From Roseomonas alba (GTDB taxonomy: Bacteria; Pseudomonadota; Alphaproteobacteria; Acetobacterales; Acetobacteraceae): a DNA stretch of 64,000 nucleotides. This document shows positions 50,757-61,041 of the stretch, piece by piece. The stretch covers positions 1-64,000 of the forward strand of contig NZ_JAHYBZ010000009.1 of the NCBI RefSeq assembly GCF_019430885.1. The letters run 5' to 3'. Positions within the stretch are counted from its first letter, which is position 1. Every line of letters begins with the position of its first letter. The notes under the pieces were generated by a model. The model searched no databases, was not told where the DNA came from, and saw nothing but the letters and a program-made list of their open reading frames with translations. Position numbers and translations under genes: made by a program.

Positions 50757-51628
50757 GACGTGGCCCTCCCCTTGGAGAGGTCGCCGACCAGTCCGGCCGG
50801 CCGGAAGATCATCAGCAGCGTCATCGCGAGGCCGTAGATGATCTGCTGCACCGCACCGACCTCGGTTGGCGGGATGAAGGGCAGGAAGGCGAGGCCCGAA
50901 GGCAGCGAGAGCAGGATGATCGCGCCCACGACCGGCCCCCATAGCGTGCCCGTGCCACCGATGATGACCATGGCCATCACCAGCACCGACTGGTCCATGG
51001 TGAAGGATTCGACATTCACGAAGGACAGGTGCAGCGCGAACAGCGCGCCCGCGATGCCGGCGCCCGCACAGGCGAAGGCCATGGCGAGCGTCTTCGCCGC
51101 GGCGACATTCTTGCCCAGCGCCTCCGCGGCACTTTCCGCGTCGCGGACGGATTGCAGCGTGCGGCCGAAGGCGCCGCGCTGCAGCCTGGCCGTGAGGAAC
51201 AGGATCAGCGCCAGCGCGACGAGGGCGAGCGGCAGCACGCCGACCTCGATGCCGAACAGCGTCGGGCGCGGAATGCCGACCAGGCCGCCGATGCCGCCCG
51301 TGAAGGCCTTGGCCTCGGAGAACAGCGTGGTCGCCATCATCTGCAGGCCGAGCGAGGCCGCGACGAAATACTCGCCGCGCACGCGCAGGGCCGGCAGGGC
51401 GAGACACAGCGACAGCCCGCCCGCGACGATGGCACCGGCGATGCAGGCGAGCAGCGCATCGGGCATCAGCAGCAGCGCAACCTGAGCGCCGGCATAGGCG
51501 CCGAGGCCGAAGAACACCGCATGGGCGACCGAAAAGATCCCCGCATAGCCGACGATGAAGTTCAGCGTCGCGGCGAGGATCGCGAAGATCGCGACGATGG
51601 TCGCGAGATTGGCGGCATAGGCGATCAT
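50753..51628 (-). CDS. livM: ABC transporter permease LivM
   Basis: 291 residues from ATG 51628, about nine membrane segments. ALRVRGEYFVAASLGLQ and the GGTGTLWGPVVGAIIL permease motif identify LivM. Overlaps the livH stop and the livG start. Confidence 0.93.
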   Translation of the reverse strand: MIAYAANLATIVAIFAILAATLNFIVGYAGIFSVAHAVFFGLGAYAGAQVALLLMPDALLACIAGAIVAGGLSLCLALPALRVRGEYFVAASLGLQMMATTLFSEAKAFTGGIGGLVGIPRPTLFGIEVGVLPLALVALALILFLTARLQRGAFGRTLQSVRDAESAAEALGKNVAAAKTLAMAFACAGAGIAGALFALHLSFVNVESFTMDQSVLVMAMVIIGGTGTLWGPVVGAIILLSLPSGLAFLPFIPPTEVGAVQQIIYGLAMTLLMIFRPAGLVGDLSKGRATS

Positions 51629-52491
51629 CGCGTCTGGGCCACCCCGAAGATTCCGCTCGGGCGGAAGATGATGAAGGCGAAGAGCACGAGGAAGGACACG
51701 CCCTCGGCCCATTGCGTATCGACGAATTGCAGCGCGACGGATTCCGCCACGCCCAGCATCAGCCCGGCCAGCGCCGCACCGCGCAGCGATCCCACGCCGC
51801 CCACGATGGTCGCGGCCATGGAGATGAGCATGACGTGATGGCCGACGGCCTCGTTCAGGCCGGTGGTCATGGCGGTCAGGATCGCGGCGGGGGCGACCAT
51901 GGCGGACCCCACGGCGAAGGCCAGCATGGAGAGCCGGTTCGACGACAGCCCATAGGCGCGTAGCAGGTCCGGGTTCTGCGCCAGGGCGCGCAGGGCGACA
52001 CCGGCATGGGTGCGGGTGAGGAAGGCGGACAGGGCAGCGAACAGCACCACGGCGACCGAGATCGCGACCCAGAAGATCGGCGCGAGGAAGATCTCGGGCA
52101 GCACCTCCTCGGCCATGGACAGGGAGGTATCGACCGAGGCGAAGCCGCGCCCCGCGATCATGCCGACCAGGTTCTGCACCACCACTGCCACGCCGAAGGC
52201 CGCGACGAAGACGGTGAAGAACGACCCTTCATGCCGCTGGATCGGCCGATAGACGAAGCGTTCCATGCCGAGGCCGAACAGCACCGCGGCAGCGATGGCC
52301 GCGAGCGCACCGAGCACGGGCTGGTCGATCCGCCAGCAGGCCAGGAACACGTAGCCCGCGATGGTGAAGGCGGTCCCATGGGCGAAGTGGAAGATGCGCG
52401 TCGCGCCGAAGATCAGCGCGAAGCCGGCGGCGGTCAGCGCGTACAGGGCACCCGTCTGGATGCCCTGCAGCAGGAGCTGGAGGAACAGCAC
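51625..52491 (-). CDS. livH: ABC transporter permease LivH
   Basis: 288 residues, about eight membrane segments. The opening LQGIQTGALYALTAAGFALIFGATRIFHFAHG and VGGVGSLRGAALAGLMLG are typical LivH motifs. ATG 52491 is 7 nt after the livK-like stop. Confidence 0.93.
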   Translation of the reverse strand: MLFLQLLLQGIQTGALYALTAAGFALIFGATRIFHFAHGTAFTIAGYVFLACWRIDQPVLGALAAIAAAVLFGLGMERFVYRPIQRHEGSFFTVFVAAFGVAVVVQNLVGMIAGRGFASVDTSLSMAEEVLPEIFLAPIFWVAISVAVVLFAALSAFLTRTHAGVALRALAQNPDLLRAYGLSSNRLSMLAFAVGSAMVAPAAILTAMTTGLNEAVGHHVMLISMAATIVGGVGSLRGAALAGLMLGVAESVALQFVDTQWAEGVSFLVLFAFIIFRPSGIFGVAQTR

Positions 52492-52498
52492 GTCAGGC

Positions 52499-53626
52499 TC
52501 AGGCGATCGGGACGACGCGTCCGCCGCGGATCTCGTTCACCTGGATGTCGGCGGACATGTTGCCCTGGTCGTCGAAGCGGCCCTTGCCGCCGACCAGGTC
52601 GAATTCCCGCACGCGCAGCAGGGTGCGGCGGAGATTCTCGCCATCCACCGTGGCGTTCTCGGCCTCAAGCTCCTTCGCCAGCAGGGCGAAGAGGCGGACG
52701 GCGTTGTAGTAGTTCGCGTTGTATGCGCCGGGCTCGGAGCCGTACTTCGCCTTGAAGTCGGCGGCGAAGCGGCGGGTGATCTCGGACCCGCCGGTGTAGT
52801 CGAACTTCTGGCTGGTGAAGATCACGCCCTCGGCTTCCGGCATGGCGGTCACGGTCGGGATGGACAGCGCGGAGTAGCCGACCAGCGGCGTGCGGATGCC
52901 GTTGTCGCGCAGCCCCTTGATGATCTGCGCCTGCTGCGCGCCGAAGGAGGCGATGTAGACCGCATCGGGGCGCGCCTGGCGGATGCGCGCCGCGACCGGG
53001 CCGAATTGCTGCGCGGTGCGCGGGATGGAGAAGGTGCCGGCCAGCGTCCCGCCTGCCTTGGGCAGTTCGGTCCGCAGCAGGCCGAGGATCGCGTCACCCA
53101 GCGGATCATCCACGTAGACCAGCGCGATGCGCTTGAGGTTCCGCTGCATCAGGAAGGGAATGAAGGCCTGGGTTTCCAGATGCGCGAGCGGGATGACGTT
53201 CCAGAAATAGGGCGACAGGCCGGCGAGGTCCGGGCCCACCGCGCCGCCATTGACTGTGACGGTCTTGCCGCGGTCGGCGACCGGCGCAACCGCCTTGGAA
53301 ACGGAGGTGAAGCCGACCAGCACGTAATGCGCCTTGTCGACATTGATCAGCTTGGTCATGCCGATCACGCCCTGCTGCGGCAGGGCCTGCGTGTCCTCGG
53401 CCTGGATGCGCATCGGCCGGCGCAGCATGTTGTCCGCGGCCGCATGCTCGATCGCGAGTGCCGCGCCATTGGTGAACAGCGAGCCGTATTCGGCGTTGGG
53501 GCCGCTCATCGGGAACAGCGTGCCGATGATGTAGGGATCGGAACCCTGCGCGAAGGACGGACGGATGATAGGTGCTGCCAGCGCCGTGCCCAGAAGGGCG
53601 CGGCGCGCGATCTGCGGACCGGTCAT
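52499..53626 (-). CDS. ABC transporter substrate-binding protein (LivK/urea-amide type)
   Basis: 375 residues with a signal peptide (RRALLGTALAAPIIRPSFA). Periplasmic-binding type 1 fold: IIGTLFPMSGPNAEYG, GKTVTVNGGAV, and NANYYNAVRLFALLAKELE. Leads the liv operon and defines what is imported. Neighbouring hydantoinase and amidase genes suggest an amide, amino acid or ureide rather than only branched-chain amino acids (inference). Confidence 0.92.
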   Translation of the reverse strand: MTGPQIARRALLGTALAAPIIRPSFAQGSDPYIIGTLFPMSGPNAEYGSLFTNGAALAIEHAAADNMLRRPMRIQAEDTQALPQQGVIGMTKLINVDKAHYVLVGFTSVSKAVAPVADRGKTVTVNGGAVGPDLAGLSPYFWNVIPLAHLETQAFIPFLMQRNLKRIALVYVDDPLGDAILGLLRTELPKAGGTLAGTFSIPRTAQQFGPVAARIRQARPDAVYIASFGAQQAQIIKGLRDNGIRTPLVGYSALSIPTVTAMPEAEGVIFTSQKFDYTGGSEITRRFAADFKAKYGSEPGAYNANYYNAVRLFALLAKELEAENATVDGENLRRTLLRVREFDLVGGKGRFDDQGNMSADIQVNEIRGGRVVPIA

Positions 53627-53689
53627 GAACGATACTCCCGATGGGGCTTGCTTGATTGAGGCCAGGTTTCGGCTTCGCGCTTCGCGCTG

Positions 53690-54628
53690 TCAACCGTGCG
53701 GCAGGCGCAGGCCGGGCTCGTCCCATTGCATCGCGGCAAGCTTTCCGCTGGTCGAAAGCGTGATGTAGGCGGTGCGCATATCCGCCCCGCCGAAGCAGAT
53801 ATTCGTCGGCATGCGTTCGGGCATCTTCACCACGCGCAGGATCTCCCCGGCGGGGGACACGGTGGTGATCTCGCCGGAGACGAGGGTCGCGACGATGATG
53901 TTGCCCGATGCCGCGATGGCCAGGCTGTCGAGGCGGCGATAGCCGGGGAACTGGCAGATCATCCGCCCGCCATTCGACGACGGCCAGGGTTCTTTCTTCA
54001 GCACGCCCGGGGCTTCGACATCCCAGGCCCAGAGCCGGCCGGTCTCGGTCTCCGCGACATAGACGGTCTTCCCGTCAGGGCTGATGCCGATGCCGTTGGC
54101 GCCGCCGAAGATGGGGAAGGCGGCCTCGACGACCTTCGATCCGTCCTCGGCACCCCAATAGGCGCCGCCATGGTCGCGGTCGCGCGCGCGCACCTTGCCG
54201 AGGTCGGAAAACCAGAACCCGCCCCTGCCGTCGAACATCAGGTCGTTGGGCCCGCGCAGGGGCATGCCGTTCACGGCGCTGTAAAGGGTGGAGACAGCGC
54301 CTGTCGCAGGGGCGATCGTCTCGATCCGGCCGCCGGAGTAGTCGGGCGACTGACCCATCGGCCGCAGCAGGCCCGGCTCCTCATGCCAGGAAAAGCCGCC
54401 ATTGTTGCAGAGGTAGAGCAGCCCCTTCGGCCCGAGCGCCAGGCCGTTCGGCGCGCCGGCGACAGTGGCAATGGTGGATTTCGCGCCGTTCTCGGTCACG
54501 CGGGTGATGCGGCGGGATTCGATCTCGACCAGCGCGATGCTGCCATCGGGCATGCAGACCGGGCCTTCGGGGAAGCGCAGGCCATCGGTGACGATGCGCA
54601 GGTCGGGGGATTCGATGGTCACGGTCAT
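53690..54628 (-). CDS. SMP-30/gluconolactonase family protein
   Basis: 312 residues from ATG 54628. Beta-propeller pattern with GLRFPEGPVCMPDGS, GPNDLMFDGRGGFWFSDLG, NGIGISPDGKTVYVAET and LDSLAIAASGNIIVAT. Metal-dependent lactonase family; hydrolyses a lactone or similar ring. Divergent from hyuB and in the same direction as liv, so it could share the liv message. Confidence 0.9.
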   Translation of the reverse strand: MTVTIESPDLRIVTDGLRFPEGPVCMPDGSIALVEIESRRITRVTENGAKSTIATVAGAPNGLALGPKGLLYLCNNGGFSWHEEPGLLRPMGQSPDYSGGRIETIAPATGAVSTLYSAVNGMPLRGPNDLMFDGRGGFWFSDLGKVRARDRDHGGAYWGAEDGSKVVEAAFPIFGGANGIGISPDGKTVYVAETETGRLWAWDVEAPGVLKKEPWPSSNGGRMICQFPGYRRLDSLAIAASGNIIVATLVSGEITTVSPAGEILRVVKMPERMPTNICFGGADMRTAYITLSTSGKLAAMQWDEPGLRLPHG

Positions 54629-54726
54629 GGGCACGGCTTTCCTTGGACGTTGCGCGCGATGATGCCGAGACGGGCGCGGGCCGCAAGGCTTGACGGATGC
54701 TGCGACGCAAAAGACGCTGCCCTGTC

Positions 54727-56370
54727 ATGACCGCACCCGATCCCGTCACGCTCTCCGTCCTCGACAACCGCTTCCGCGCGATCGTCGAGGAAATGGGGGA
54801 GGCGATGCTGCGCACCGCCTATTCCCAGATCCTGAATTCCTCGCGCGACTTCTCCATCGCGATCTGCGACGGGAATGCGCGGCTGCTGGCGCAGGCGGAC
54901 CACATTCCGGTGCATGTGGGTGCGATGCCTTTCGCGGTGCAGGCGGTGCTGGAGGCCTTCGGCGACACCATCGCGGATGGCGACATCTACCTGCTCAACG
55001 ATCCCTATCACGGCGGGTCGCACCTGCCGGACCTGACCATCATCGTGCCGGTCTTCGGCGGCGGGCGGCCGGTCTTCTATTCGGTGGTGCGCGCGCATCA
55101 CACGGATATCGGCGGCGGCACGCATGGCGCCTACAATCCTGCGGCCACCGAGATCTTCCAGGAAGGGCTGCGCCTGCCACCCTTCCTGTTGGGCCAGGAC
55201 CGCGTCGCGCGGCCCGACCTGGTGCGGCTCATCACCACGAATTCGCGCCTGCCGAGGGAGGTGCGCGGCGACCTGATGGCGATGATCGGCGCCGCCCATC
55301 TGGGCGAGAAGCGCCTGCTGACGGTGATGGAGAAATACGGCGCGGTGGAAACCCAGGCCGCGATCACGGCGATCCTGTCGCTGACCGAGGCGCATGCGCG
55401 CCGCATCATCGCGACCTGGCAGGACGGGACCTGGAAGGGCGAGGCTTTCCTCGACGATGACGGCTTCGGCCATGACGACATAGCGATCCGGGCGACGGTG
55501 ACGAAGCAGGGCGATGCAATCACAGTGGACCTGACGGAATCCGACCCGCAGGTGCCCTCCTTCCTCAACTCCTCCTGGCCCAATACGGCGAGCGCCGTGC
55601 GCATGGCGATCGCCTATCTGTTGGACCCGGAGGTTGCCAAGAACGATGGCTGCTTCCGCCCGATCGAGATCATCGCCAAGGAAGGCACCATCGTCCTGCC
55701 GCGCGAAGGCGCGCCGGTGACCATGTGCACCTCCCACTGCTCCAACGAGATCGTCGAGGCCGTGATCAAGGCACTGTCCCATGCCTGCCCTGACCGCGCG
55801 ATGGGCGGCTGGGGCCGGCGCTTCCGCGTGGCGATCAAGGGCAGCGATGCACGACGTCCGGGGCGGTCCTTCGTCTGGCACCTGTTCCATGCGCGCCCCG
55901 GTGGCGGCGGGTCGTCGCAGGGCGATGGCTGGTCCAGCGCGGGCGAGTGGCATTCCGCTGGCGGGCTGAAATTCGGCAGCGTCGAGATGGCCGAGGCGCG
56001 CTTCCCGCTGTTCTTCGCGAAGCACGAATTCCGCCCCGGCAGTGCCGGCGATGGAACCTATCGCGGCGGGCTCGGCGGCGAGCTGGTGATGCGGCTGGAG
56101 ACGGACGGGCCGGCGGTGGCGAACAGCGCGGGCGACGGTGTGCGCTATGGCGCGGCGGGGATGCTCGGCGGCCACGATGGCGCGCCGCACCACTACACGC
56201 TGGACCGGGCCGACGGGACATCGCGCGACCTGCGGACGAAGGAGGTCGGCATTCCCCTCGCGCCCGGCGACACGCTGCATGTCCGCGCGGGCGGCGGTGG
56301 CGGATGGGGACCGCCGGAGAAGCGCGACCCGGCGGCTCGTGCGCGGGATGCCGAAGAGGGGCTACTGTGA
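54727..56370 (+). CDS. Hydantoinase B/oxoprolinase family protein (HyuB)
   Basis: 547 residues from ATG 54727. Opening DPVTLSVLDNRFRAIVEEMGEAMLRTAYSQILNSS, NDPYHGGSHLPDLTIIVPVF and the GGGWGPPEKRDP ending are family marks. With HyuA it forms an ATP-dependent cyclic-amide hydrolase (hydantoin, 5-oxoproline or related). HyuB precedes HyuA here, separated by a ~130-bp inverted-repeat element. Confidence 0.92.
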   Translation: MTAPDPVTLSVLDNRFRAIVEEMGEAMLRTAYSQILNSSRDFSIAICDGNARLLAQADHIPVHVGAMPFAVQAVLEAFGDTIADGDIYLLNDPYHGGSHLPDLTIIVPVFGGGRPVFYSVVRAHHTDIGGGTHGAYNPAATEIFQEGLRLPPFLLGQDRVARPDLVRLITTNSRLPREVRGDLMAMIGAAHLGEKRLLTVMEKYGAVETQAAITAILSLTEAHARRIIATWQDGTWKGEAFLDDDGFGHDDIAIRATVTKQGDAITVDLTESDPQVPSFLNSSWPNTASAVRMAIAYLLDPEVAKNDGCFRPIEIIAKEGTIVLPREGAPVTMCTSHCSNEIVEAVIKALSHACPDRAMGGWGRRFRVAIKGSDARRPGRSFVWHLFHARPGGGGSSQGDGWSSAGEWHSAGGLKFGSVEMAEARFPLFFAKHEFRPGSAGDGTYRGGLGGELVMRLETDGPAVANSAGDGVRYGAAGMLGGHDGAPHHYTLDRADGTSRDLRTKEVGIPLAPGDTLHVRAGGGGGWGPPEKRDPAARARDAEEGLL

Positions 56371-56381
56371 TGCACGCGCCG

Positions 56382-56510
56382 AAGGTCGGGGGGGACGAAC
56401 TCCCCCCGAACCCCCCTCGCTTTTCTGATGTCCTGGCACCGGCCCCCGCGGTCCTTTCCGAATATCCAAAAGAAGGAGGGGGCTCGGGGGAGTTCTCTCC
56501 CCCGACCTTT
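56382..56510. repeat. Inverted-repeat element between hyuB and hyuA
   Basis: Left arm 56382-56425 (AAGGTCGGGGGGGACGAAC, then TCCCCCCGAACCCCCCTC) matches in inverted orientation the right arm 56470-56509 (which on the minus strand reads AAGGTCGGGGGAGAGAAC, TCCCCCGAGCCCCCTCC). Arms of ~40 nt flank a ~45-nt centre. It looks like a MITE or REP-type unit in an otherwise compact operon. Confidence 0.65.
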
Positions 56511-56530
56511 CATGCTTTGGAGTTCGGCCG

Positions 56531-58591
56531 ATGAGCGCCACCTTCCGCATCGGCGTCGATGTCGGCGGCACCTTCACCGACGTGGTCTGCGTCGCCTCCG
56601 ATGGCGTGACGACGCTCGCCAAGGCGTCGTCCACGCCCGCTGACCAGAGCGAGGGCGTGGTCAATGGCCTCGCCGTGCTCGCCGAGCGCCTCGGCCTGCC
56701 GCTCTCCGGGCTGCTCTCCCGCACCGAGCGCATCGTGCACGGCACCACAGTCGCGACCAACGCTCTGCTGGAGCGCAAGGGCGCGAAGGTCGCGATGCTC
56801 ACCACCGAGGGCCATCGCGACGTCATCGAAATGCGCGAGGGGTTGAAGCCCGACCGCTACAATCTGCGCATGCCGGCCGCGCCGGCGCTGGTGCCGCGCC
56901 GGCTGCGCCTGCCGGTCGTCGAGCGCATCCGCCCCGATGGCAGCGTCGAGGTGCCACTGGATCGCGCGTCACTGGATGCGGCGATTGCGACGCTGAAGGC
57001 GGAAGGGGTGGAGGCGGTCGCCGTCTGCTTCCTGCATGCCTGGCGCGATGACACGCATGAACGTGCGGCGGCCGAGGCGGTGCGCGCGGCGCTGCCGGGT
57101 GTCTTCGTCACGACCTCGGCGGAAGTGCTGCCGCAGATCAAGGAGTTCGAGCGTTTCTCGACGGCCTGCGTGAACGCCTATGTCGGGCCGATCGTGTCGC
57201 GGTATCTCGCACGGCTACGCGGGCGGCTGGCGGAGGCGGGCTATACCGGCCCGGTCTTCGTCATCCTGTCGCATGGCGGCGTTGCACCGGTTGAGGAAGC
57301 GGCGCGGCTCGCCGCGGGCACCGCGCTGTCCGGGCCGGCAGGCGGCGTCGCGGCGGGTGTCGCGCTGGCGGAACGCGGGTTGGGCAAGGACCTGATCACC
57401 TTCGATGTTGGCGGTACATCGACCGACATCGCGCTGGTCCAGGATGGCGAGGCGGCGCTGGGCCGCGGTCGGACGGTGGGGGGTGAGCGCATTGCGCTCG
57501 AAAGCCTCGACATCGTGACGTTGGGCGCCGGTGGTGGGTCGATCGGCCATGTTGGCGCCGGGGGCACGCTGCAGGTGGGGCCGCGCAGCGCCGGGGCGGT
57601 GCCGGGGCCGGTCGCCTATGGCCAGGGCGGCACGGAACCCGCCGTGACCGACGCCAATCTCGTGCTGGGCTATCTCGATCCGGACAACTTCCTGGGGGGC
57701 GCGCGCAAGCTGGATCGCGACGGCGCCTTCGCGGCCTTCGGGAGGCTGGGCGCGTCGCTCGGCATCGCGCCGATGGCGGCGGCGGAAGGCGTGCATCACC
57801 TGGCCAATGTCCGCATGGCCGATGGCATCCGCGTCGCGACGGTGCGGCGCGGCGTCGATCCGCGCGACTTCACGCTGCTCGCCTTCGGCGGCGCGGCGGG
57901 GCTGCATGCCAGCGCGGTGGCGCGGGAACTCGGCATGCGGCGCGTGGCCGTGCCGGTCTTTGCGGCCGGCCTGTCCGCCTGGGGCATGCTGCACACCGAT
58001 CTGCGCTACGAGATGGCGCGCAGCGAGCTCGGCACCGGCGGCGTGCCGGCAGACGACGCGCTGCGGACCATCTGGGCGGGGCTGGAGGCCGAGGGGCGTG
58101 CCCGCGTCGCCTCCTGGTTCGGCGGCGAGGTCGAGACGAAGCGTGCCGCCGACATGCGCTACGGCGAGCAGGTCTTCGAGATCGCCGTGCCGCTGGAGGC
58201 TGTGGAATGGGAGGCCCCGGGCCTCGCCGGCCGCGTCATCGAGGCCTTCCATGGACGCCACGAATCCCTCTTCACCTATGCGCTGCATGAGGAGGAGGTG
58301 GTGCTGGTGAATGCGCGACTGGCGGTCATCGGTCGCCTGCCGCCCATGCCGGTGCCGGAGGCCGCCGCCGGCAGGCACGAGGCGGCGCCGATGGCGACGC
58401 GCCGCGCGCGGCTGGCGGCGCAGGACACCGAGGTGCCGGTCTATGATTTCGGCGCCCTGGCGCCGGGCCAGATGATCAGCGGCCCCGCCATCGTCGAGAG
58501 CGACACGACGACCGTGCTGCTGCTCGCCGGCGACGAGGCCGAGATGGATGGCCGCGGCTGGCTGGCGGTCAGCCTGCCTCAGGCAGGGTGA
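56531..58591 (+). CDS. Hydantoinase A/oxoprolinase family protein (HyuA)
   Basis: 686 residues. Actin-like ATPase start GVDVGGTFTDVV, HGTTVATNALLERKGAKVAMLTTEGHRD, LSGPAGGVAAGVALA, and TFDVGGTSTDIALV. C-terminal GPAIVESDTTTVLL. Large subunit of ATP-dependent hydantoinase/5-oxoprolinase/acetone-carboxylase-like enzymes. Works with HyuB upstream. Confidence 0.93.
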   Translation: MSATFRIGVDVGGTFTDVVCVASDGVTTLAKASSTPADQSEGVVNGLAVLAERLGLPLSGLLSRTERIVHGTTVATNALLERKGAKVAMLTTEGHRDVIEMREGLKPDRYNLRMPAAPALVPRRLRLPVVERIRPDGSVEVPLDRASLDAAIATLKAEGVEAVAVCFLHAWRDDTHERAAAEAVRAALPGVFVTTSAEVLPQIKEFERFSTACVNAYVGPIVSRYLARLRGRLAEAGYTGPVFVILSHGGVAPVEEAARLAAGTALSGPAGGVAAGVALAERGLGKDLITFDVGGTSTDIALVQDGEAALGRGRTVGGERIALESLDIVTLGAGGGSIGHVGAGGTLQVGPRSAGAVPGPVAYGQGGTEPAVTDANLVLGYLDPDNFLGGARKLDRDGAFAAFGRLGASLGIAPMAAAEGVHHLANVRMADGIRVATVRRGVDPRDFTLLAFGGAAGLHASAVARELGMRRVAVPVFAAGLSAWGMLHTDLRYEMARSELGTGGVPADDALRTIWAGLEAEGRARVASWFGGEVETKRAADMRYGEQVFEIAVPLEAVEWEAPGLAGRVIEAFHGRHESLFTYALHEEEVVLVNARLAVIGRLPPMPVPEAAAGRHEAAPMATRRARLAAQDTEVPVYDFGALAPGQMISGPAIVESDTTTVLLLAGDEAEMDGRGWLAVSLPQAG

Positions 58592-58813
58592 CCGCGCCCT
58601 TCGTCCTCGGCGCGGAGTGATGGTTGCCGAAGGCCTCCCGGCCTTTGGCGGCGGAGGTTTCGAGCAGGTGCCGCCAGGAGGCCAGGCGACGGTCCGGGTT
58701 CATCGGAATGACGAAGCGGAAGTCCCGCCCCAGGAGGGGACTGTTCACCCCGGAGGTTCCTGCCGCCCCTGCGCGGCGGCACCTGAGACCTTGCCGCGTG
58801 TCCCGTATCGCAT

Positions 58814-58837
58814 GGGAGAGGGGAGAGCCCCTCTCCC
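58814..58837. terminator. Bidirectional terminator-like hairpin
   Basis: Perfect 10-bp stem GGGAGAGGGG / CCCCTCTCCC with an AGAG loop between convergent hyuA and the deacetylase gene. No U-run either side. In the rest of the 58,592-58,874 gap I see only further short inverted repeats (for example around 58,640), no gene. Confidence 0.4.
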
Positions 58838-58874
58838 GCGCTACCGGCGTAAGAGACGGGACGCCTCCAACCCT

Positions 58875-59777
58875 TCAGCGCAGCCCGCCCTGTTCGGCGC
58901 ACCAGCGCGCGACTTCCTCATGCGTGCCGAACCACACGCCGGGCGTCCCCTTCATCAGCGTCACCAGCCGATCGAGCATCGCGATGCGGCTGCGATGGCC
59001 GATGACGTGCGGGTGCATGGTCAGCAGGAACAGCCCGCCTTCCGCCAGCGCGCCCTCGAACTCCGCGCGGAAGATCTCCTCGACGGCCGAGGGGGGCGTG
59101 TAGGGACGCAGGGCCGAGAAGCGCACCATGTTGAAATACACCGCGTCGTCGCGGATCCATTCGGGCGGCAGCTCGACGATGCCGGTGGGTTCGCCCTGCA
59201 CTTCCAGCTCATAGGGATCGTCATCCGCCATGAGCGAGGAATCGTAGAGAAGCCCCAGCTCCCGGATGATGTCCATCGTATCGACGGAGAAGTCCCAGGA
59301 CGCCGTGCGGATGCCGACGGGCCGGCGCCCGGACAGCTTTTCCAGCGTGTCGGCGGCGCGCAGGGTCAGGTCGCGCTCGACGCCGGGCGGCAATTGCGTG
59401 TTGGCCTCGTGGATCCAGGAATGGATGCCGATTTCGTGGCCCTCATCGGCCACGGCGCGGATCTCCTCCGGATGCAGCAGGCCGGCGACGGCGGGGTAGA
59501 AGAAGGATGCCCGCACGCCGTGGCGGTCGAGCAGCGCCCGGATGCGCTTCACGCCTTGGCGGGACCCGTACTGCCCCTGGCTGATGCGCATCGGGCTTTC
59601 ATCGGCGTCGCGCAGCGGGATCGTCTCGTGATCCGCATCGAAGGACAGCGCGACCGCGCAGCGCGCTCCGCCCGGCCAGGCGGCCGGCGCGAGCGAGCGG
59701 CCGCCGCGGGCGCGCCCCACGATCCGCCGCCATTCCGGCTCGCTCCATTCCCAGGGCTTCGCCTTGCCGTCGCTCAT
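58875..59777 (-). CDS. Polysaccharide deacetylase-fold amidohydrolase (allantoinase PuuE-like group)
   Basis: 300 residues from ATG 59777 (GGAGATC upstream). NodB-type metal motifs: SFDADHET (Asp pair), [12 protein letters not shown] (His pair), and a C-terminal [14 protein letters not shown]. The N-terminal Trp-rich [18 protein letters not shown] is typical of the PuuE-like clade, which opens cyclic ureides. Convergent with hyuA; divergent from rutA. Substrate could be an allantoin-, hydantoin- or uracil-like ring product (inference). Confidence 0.83.
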   Translation of the reverse strand: MSDGKAKPWEWSEPEWRRIVGRARGGRSLAPAAWPGGARCAVALSFDADHETIPLRDADESPMRISQGQYGSRQGVKRIRALLDRHGVRASFFYPAVAGLLHPEEIRAVADEGHEIGIHSWIHEANTQLPPGVERDLTLRAADTLEKLSGRRPVGIRTASWDFSVDTMDIIRELGLLYDSSLMADDDPYELEVQGEPTGIVELPPEWIRDDAVYFNMVRFSALRPYTPPSAVEEIFRAEFEGALAEGGLFLLTMHPHVIGHRSRIAMLDRLVTLMKGTPGVWFGTHEEVARWCAEQGGLR

Positions 59778-59881
59778 GCGTGATCTCCGCCTGTCAGGTC
59801 GCTGGCACGATAGTTGCGAGTTTACCGGGGTCAATCCGTCGCGCCGGGCCCGGCGTGGCGCAGTCTCCAGCGGAGCGAGCC

Positions 59882-60967
59882 ATGGATATCGGCGTCTTCA
59901 TCCCGATCAACAACAATGGCTGGATCATTTCAGCCACCTCGCCGCAATACATGCCGAGCTTCGATCTCAACAAGGCGGTGGTGCAGAAGGCCGAGGGCTA
60001 CGGCTTCGACTTTGCCCTTTCGATGATCAAGCTGCACGGATTCGGCGGCAAGACGGAATACTGGGACCATGGGCTGGAGAGCTTCACGCTCATGGCCGGC
60101 CTGGCCGCGGTGACGACGAAGATCAGGCTCTTCGCCTCGGTCGCGGTGCTGACCGTCCCGCCGGCCATCATCGCCCGCATGACGAGCACGATCGATTCCA
60201 TCTCCCATGGCCGTTTCGGCGTGAACATCGTCTCGGGCTGGCATTCGAAGGAATACAGCCAGATGGGCCTGTGGCCCGGCGACCAGCATTTTGCCAAGCG
60301 CTATGACTACAGCACAGAATACGTGACCATCATGCGCCAGCTCTGGGAGACGGGCGTCTCCGACTTCAAGGGCGAATACTTCCAGATGGACGAATGCGTC
60401 CTGTCCCCCCGCCCGAAGGAGCCGGTGAAGGTCGTCGCAGCGGGGCAATCGGACCGCGGCATGGAATTCGCCGCCCAGCTCTGCGACTACAATTTCTGCC
60501 TCGGCGAGGGCGTGAACGAGCCGACCAAGGCAGCCTCGGTCCCGGCCCGCGTGCTGGAAGCCGGGAAAAAGACCGGCCGCGATCTCGGCGCCTACATGCT
60601 CTACATGATCATCGCCGAGGAGACCGACGAGGAAGCCTGGGCCAAGTGGAAGTCCTACATCGACGGCGCGGACCAGGAGGCGCTCGCCTATCTCCATGGC
60701 AAGGCGGCCGAGGACACGACGGCGGCCGACACCTCGATGGCCGCGGCCGTGCTGCGGTCCCCCACCCCGGTGAACTGGAACATGGGCACGCTCGTCGGGT
60801 CCTACGCCAATGTCGCGAAGATGATGGACGAGGTCGCGACCATGCCCGGCGTGAAGGGCATCATGCTGACCTTCGACGACTTCCTCGAAGGCCTGGACAA
60901 ATTCGGCACGCGCATCCAGCCGCTGATGGAATGCCGCAAGGACCGACTGCCGCTCGCGGCGGAATGA
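59882..60967 (+). CDS. rutA: Pyrimidine oxygenase RutA-like flavoprotein
   Basis: 361 residues, full length. [54 protein letters not shown] and [19 protein letters not shown] closely match my memory of E. coli RutA, as do [19 protein letters not shown] and [11 protein letters not shown]. RutA splits the uracil ring with a flavin-N5-peroxide, giving a ureidoacrylate product, and needs reduced flavin from a reductase. No rutB-F or flavin reductase is in the window; an amidase follows 74 nt later. Confidence 0.9.
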   Translation: MDIGVFIPINNNGWIISATSPQYMPSFDLNKAVVQKAEGYGFDFALSMIKLHGFGGKTEYWDHGLESFTLMAGLAAVTTKIRLFASVAVLTVPPAIIARMTSTIDSISHGRFGVNIVSGWHSKEYSQMGLWPGDQHFAKRYDYSTEYVTIMRQLWETGVSDFKGEYFQMDECVLSPRPKEPVKVVAAGQSDRGMEFAAQLCDYNFCLGEGVNEPTKAASVPARVLEAGKKTGRDLGAYMLYMIIAEETDEEAWAKWKSYIDGADQEALAYLHGKAAEDTTAADTSMAAAVLRSPTPVNWNMGTLVGSYANVAKMMDEVATMPGVKGIMLTFDDFLEGLDKFGTRIQPLMECRKDRLPLAAE

Positions 60968-61041
60968 CATTCCGGCTGACTTGAACCGCGCGGGTCGGGG
61001 CGACATGGTGGCCCCATGCACACCCCCGACCCGCGCCTCCC

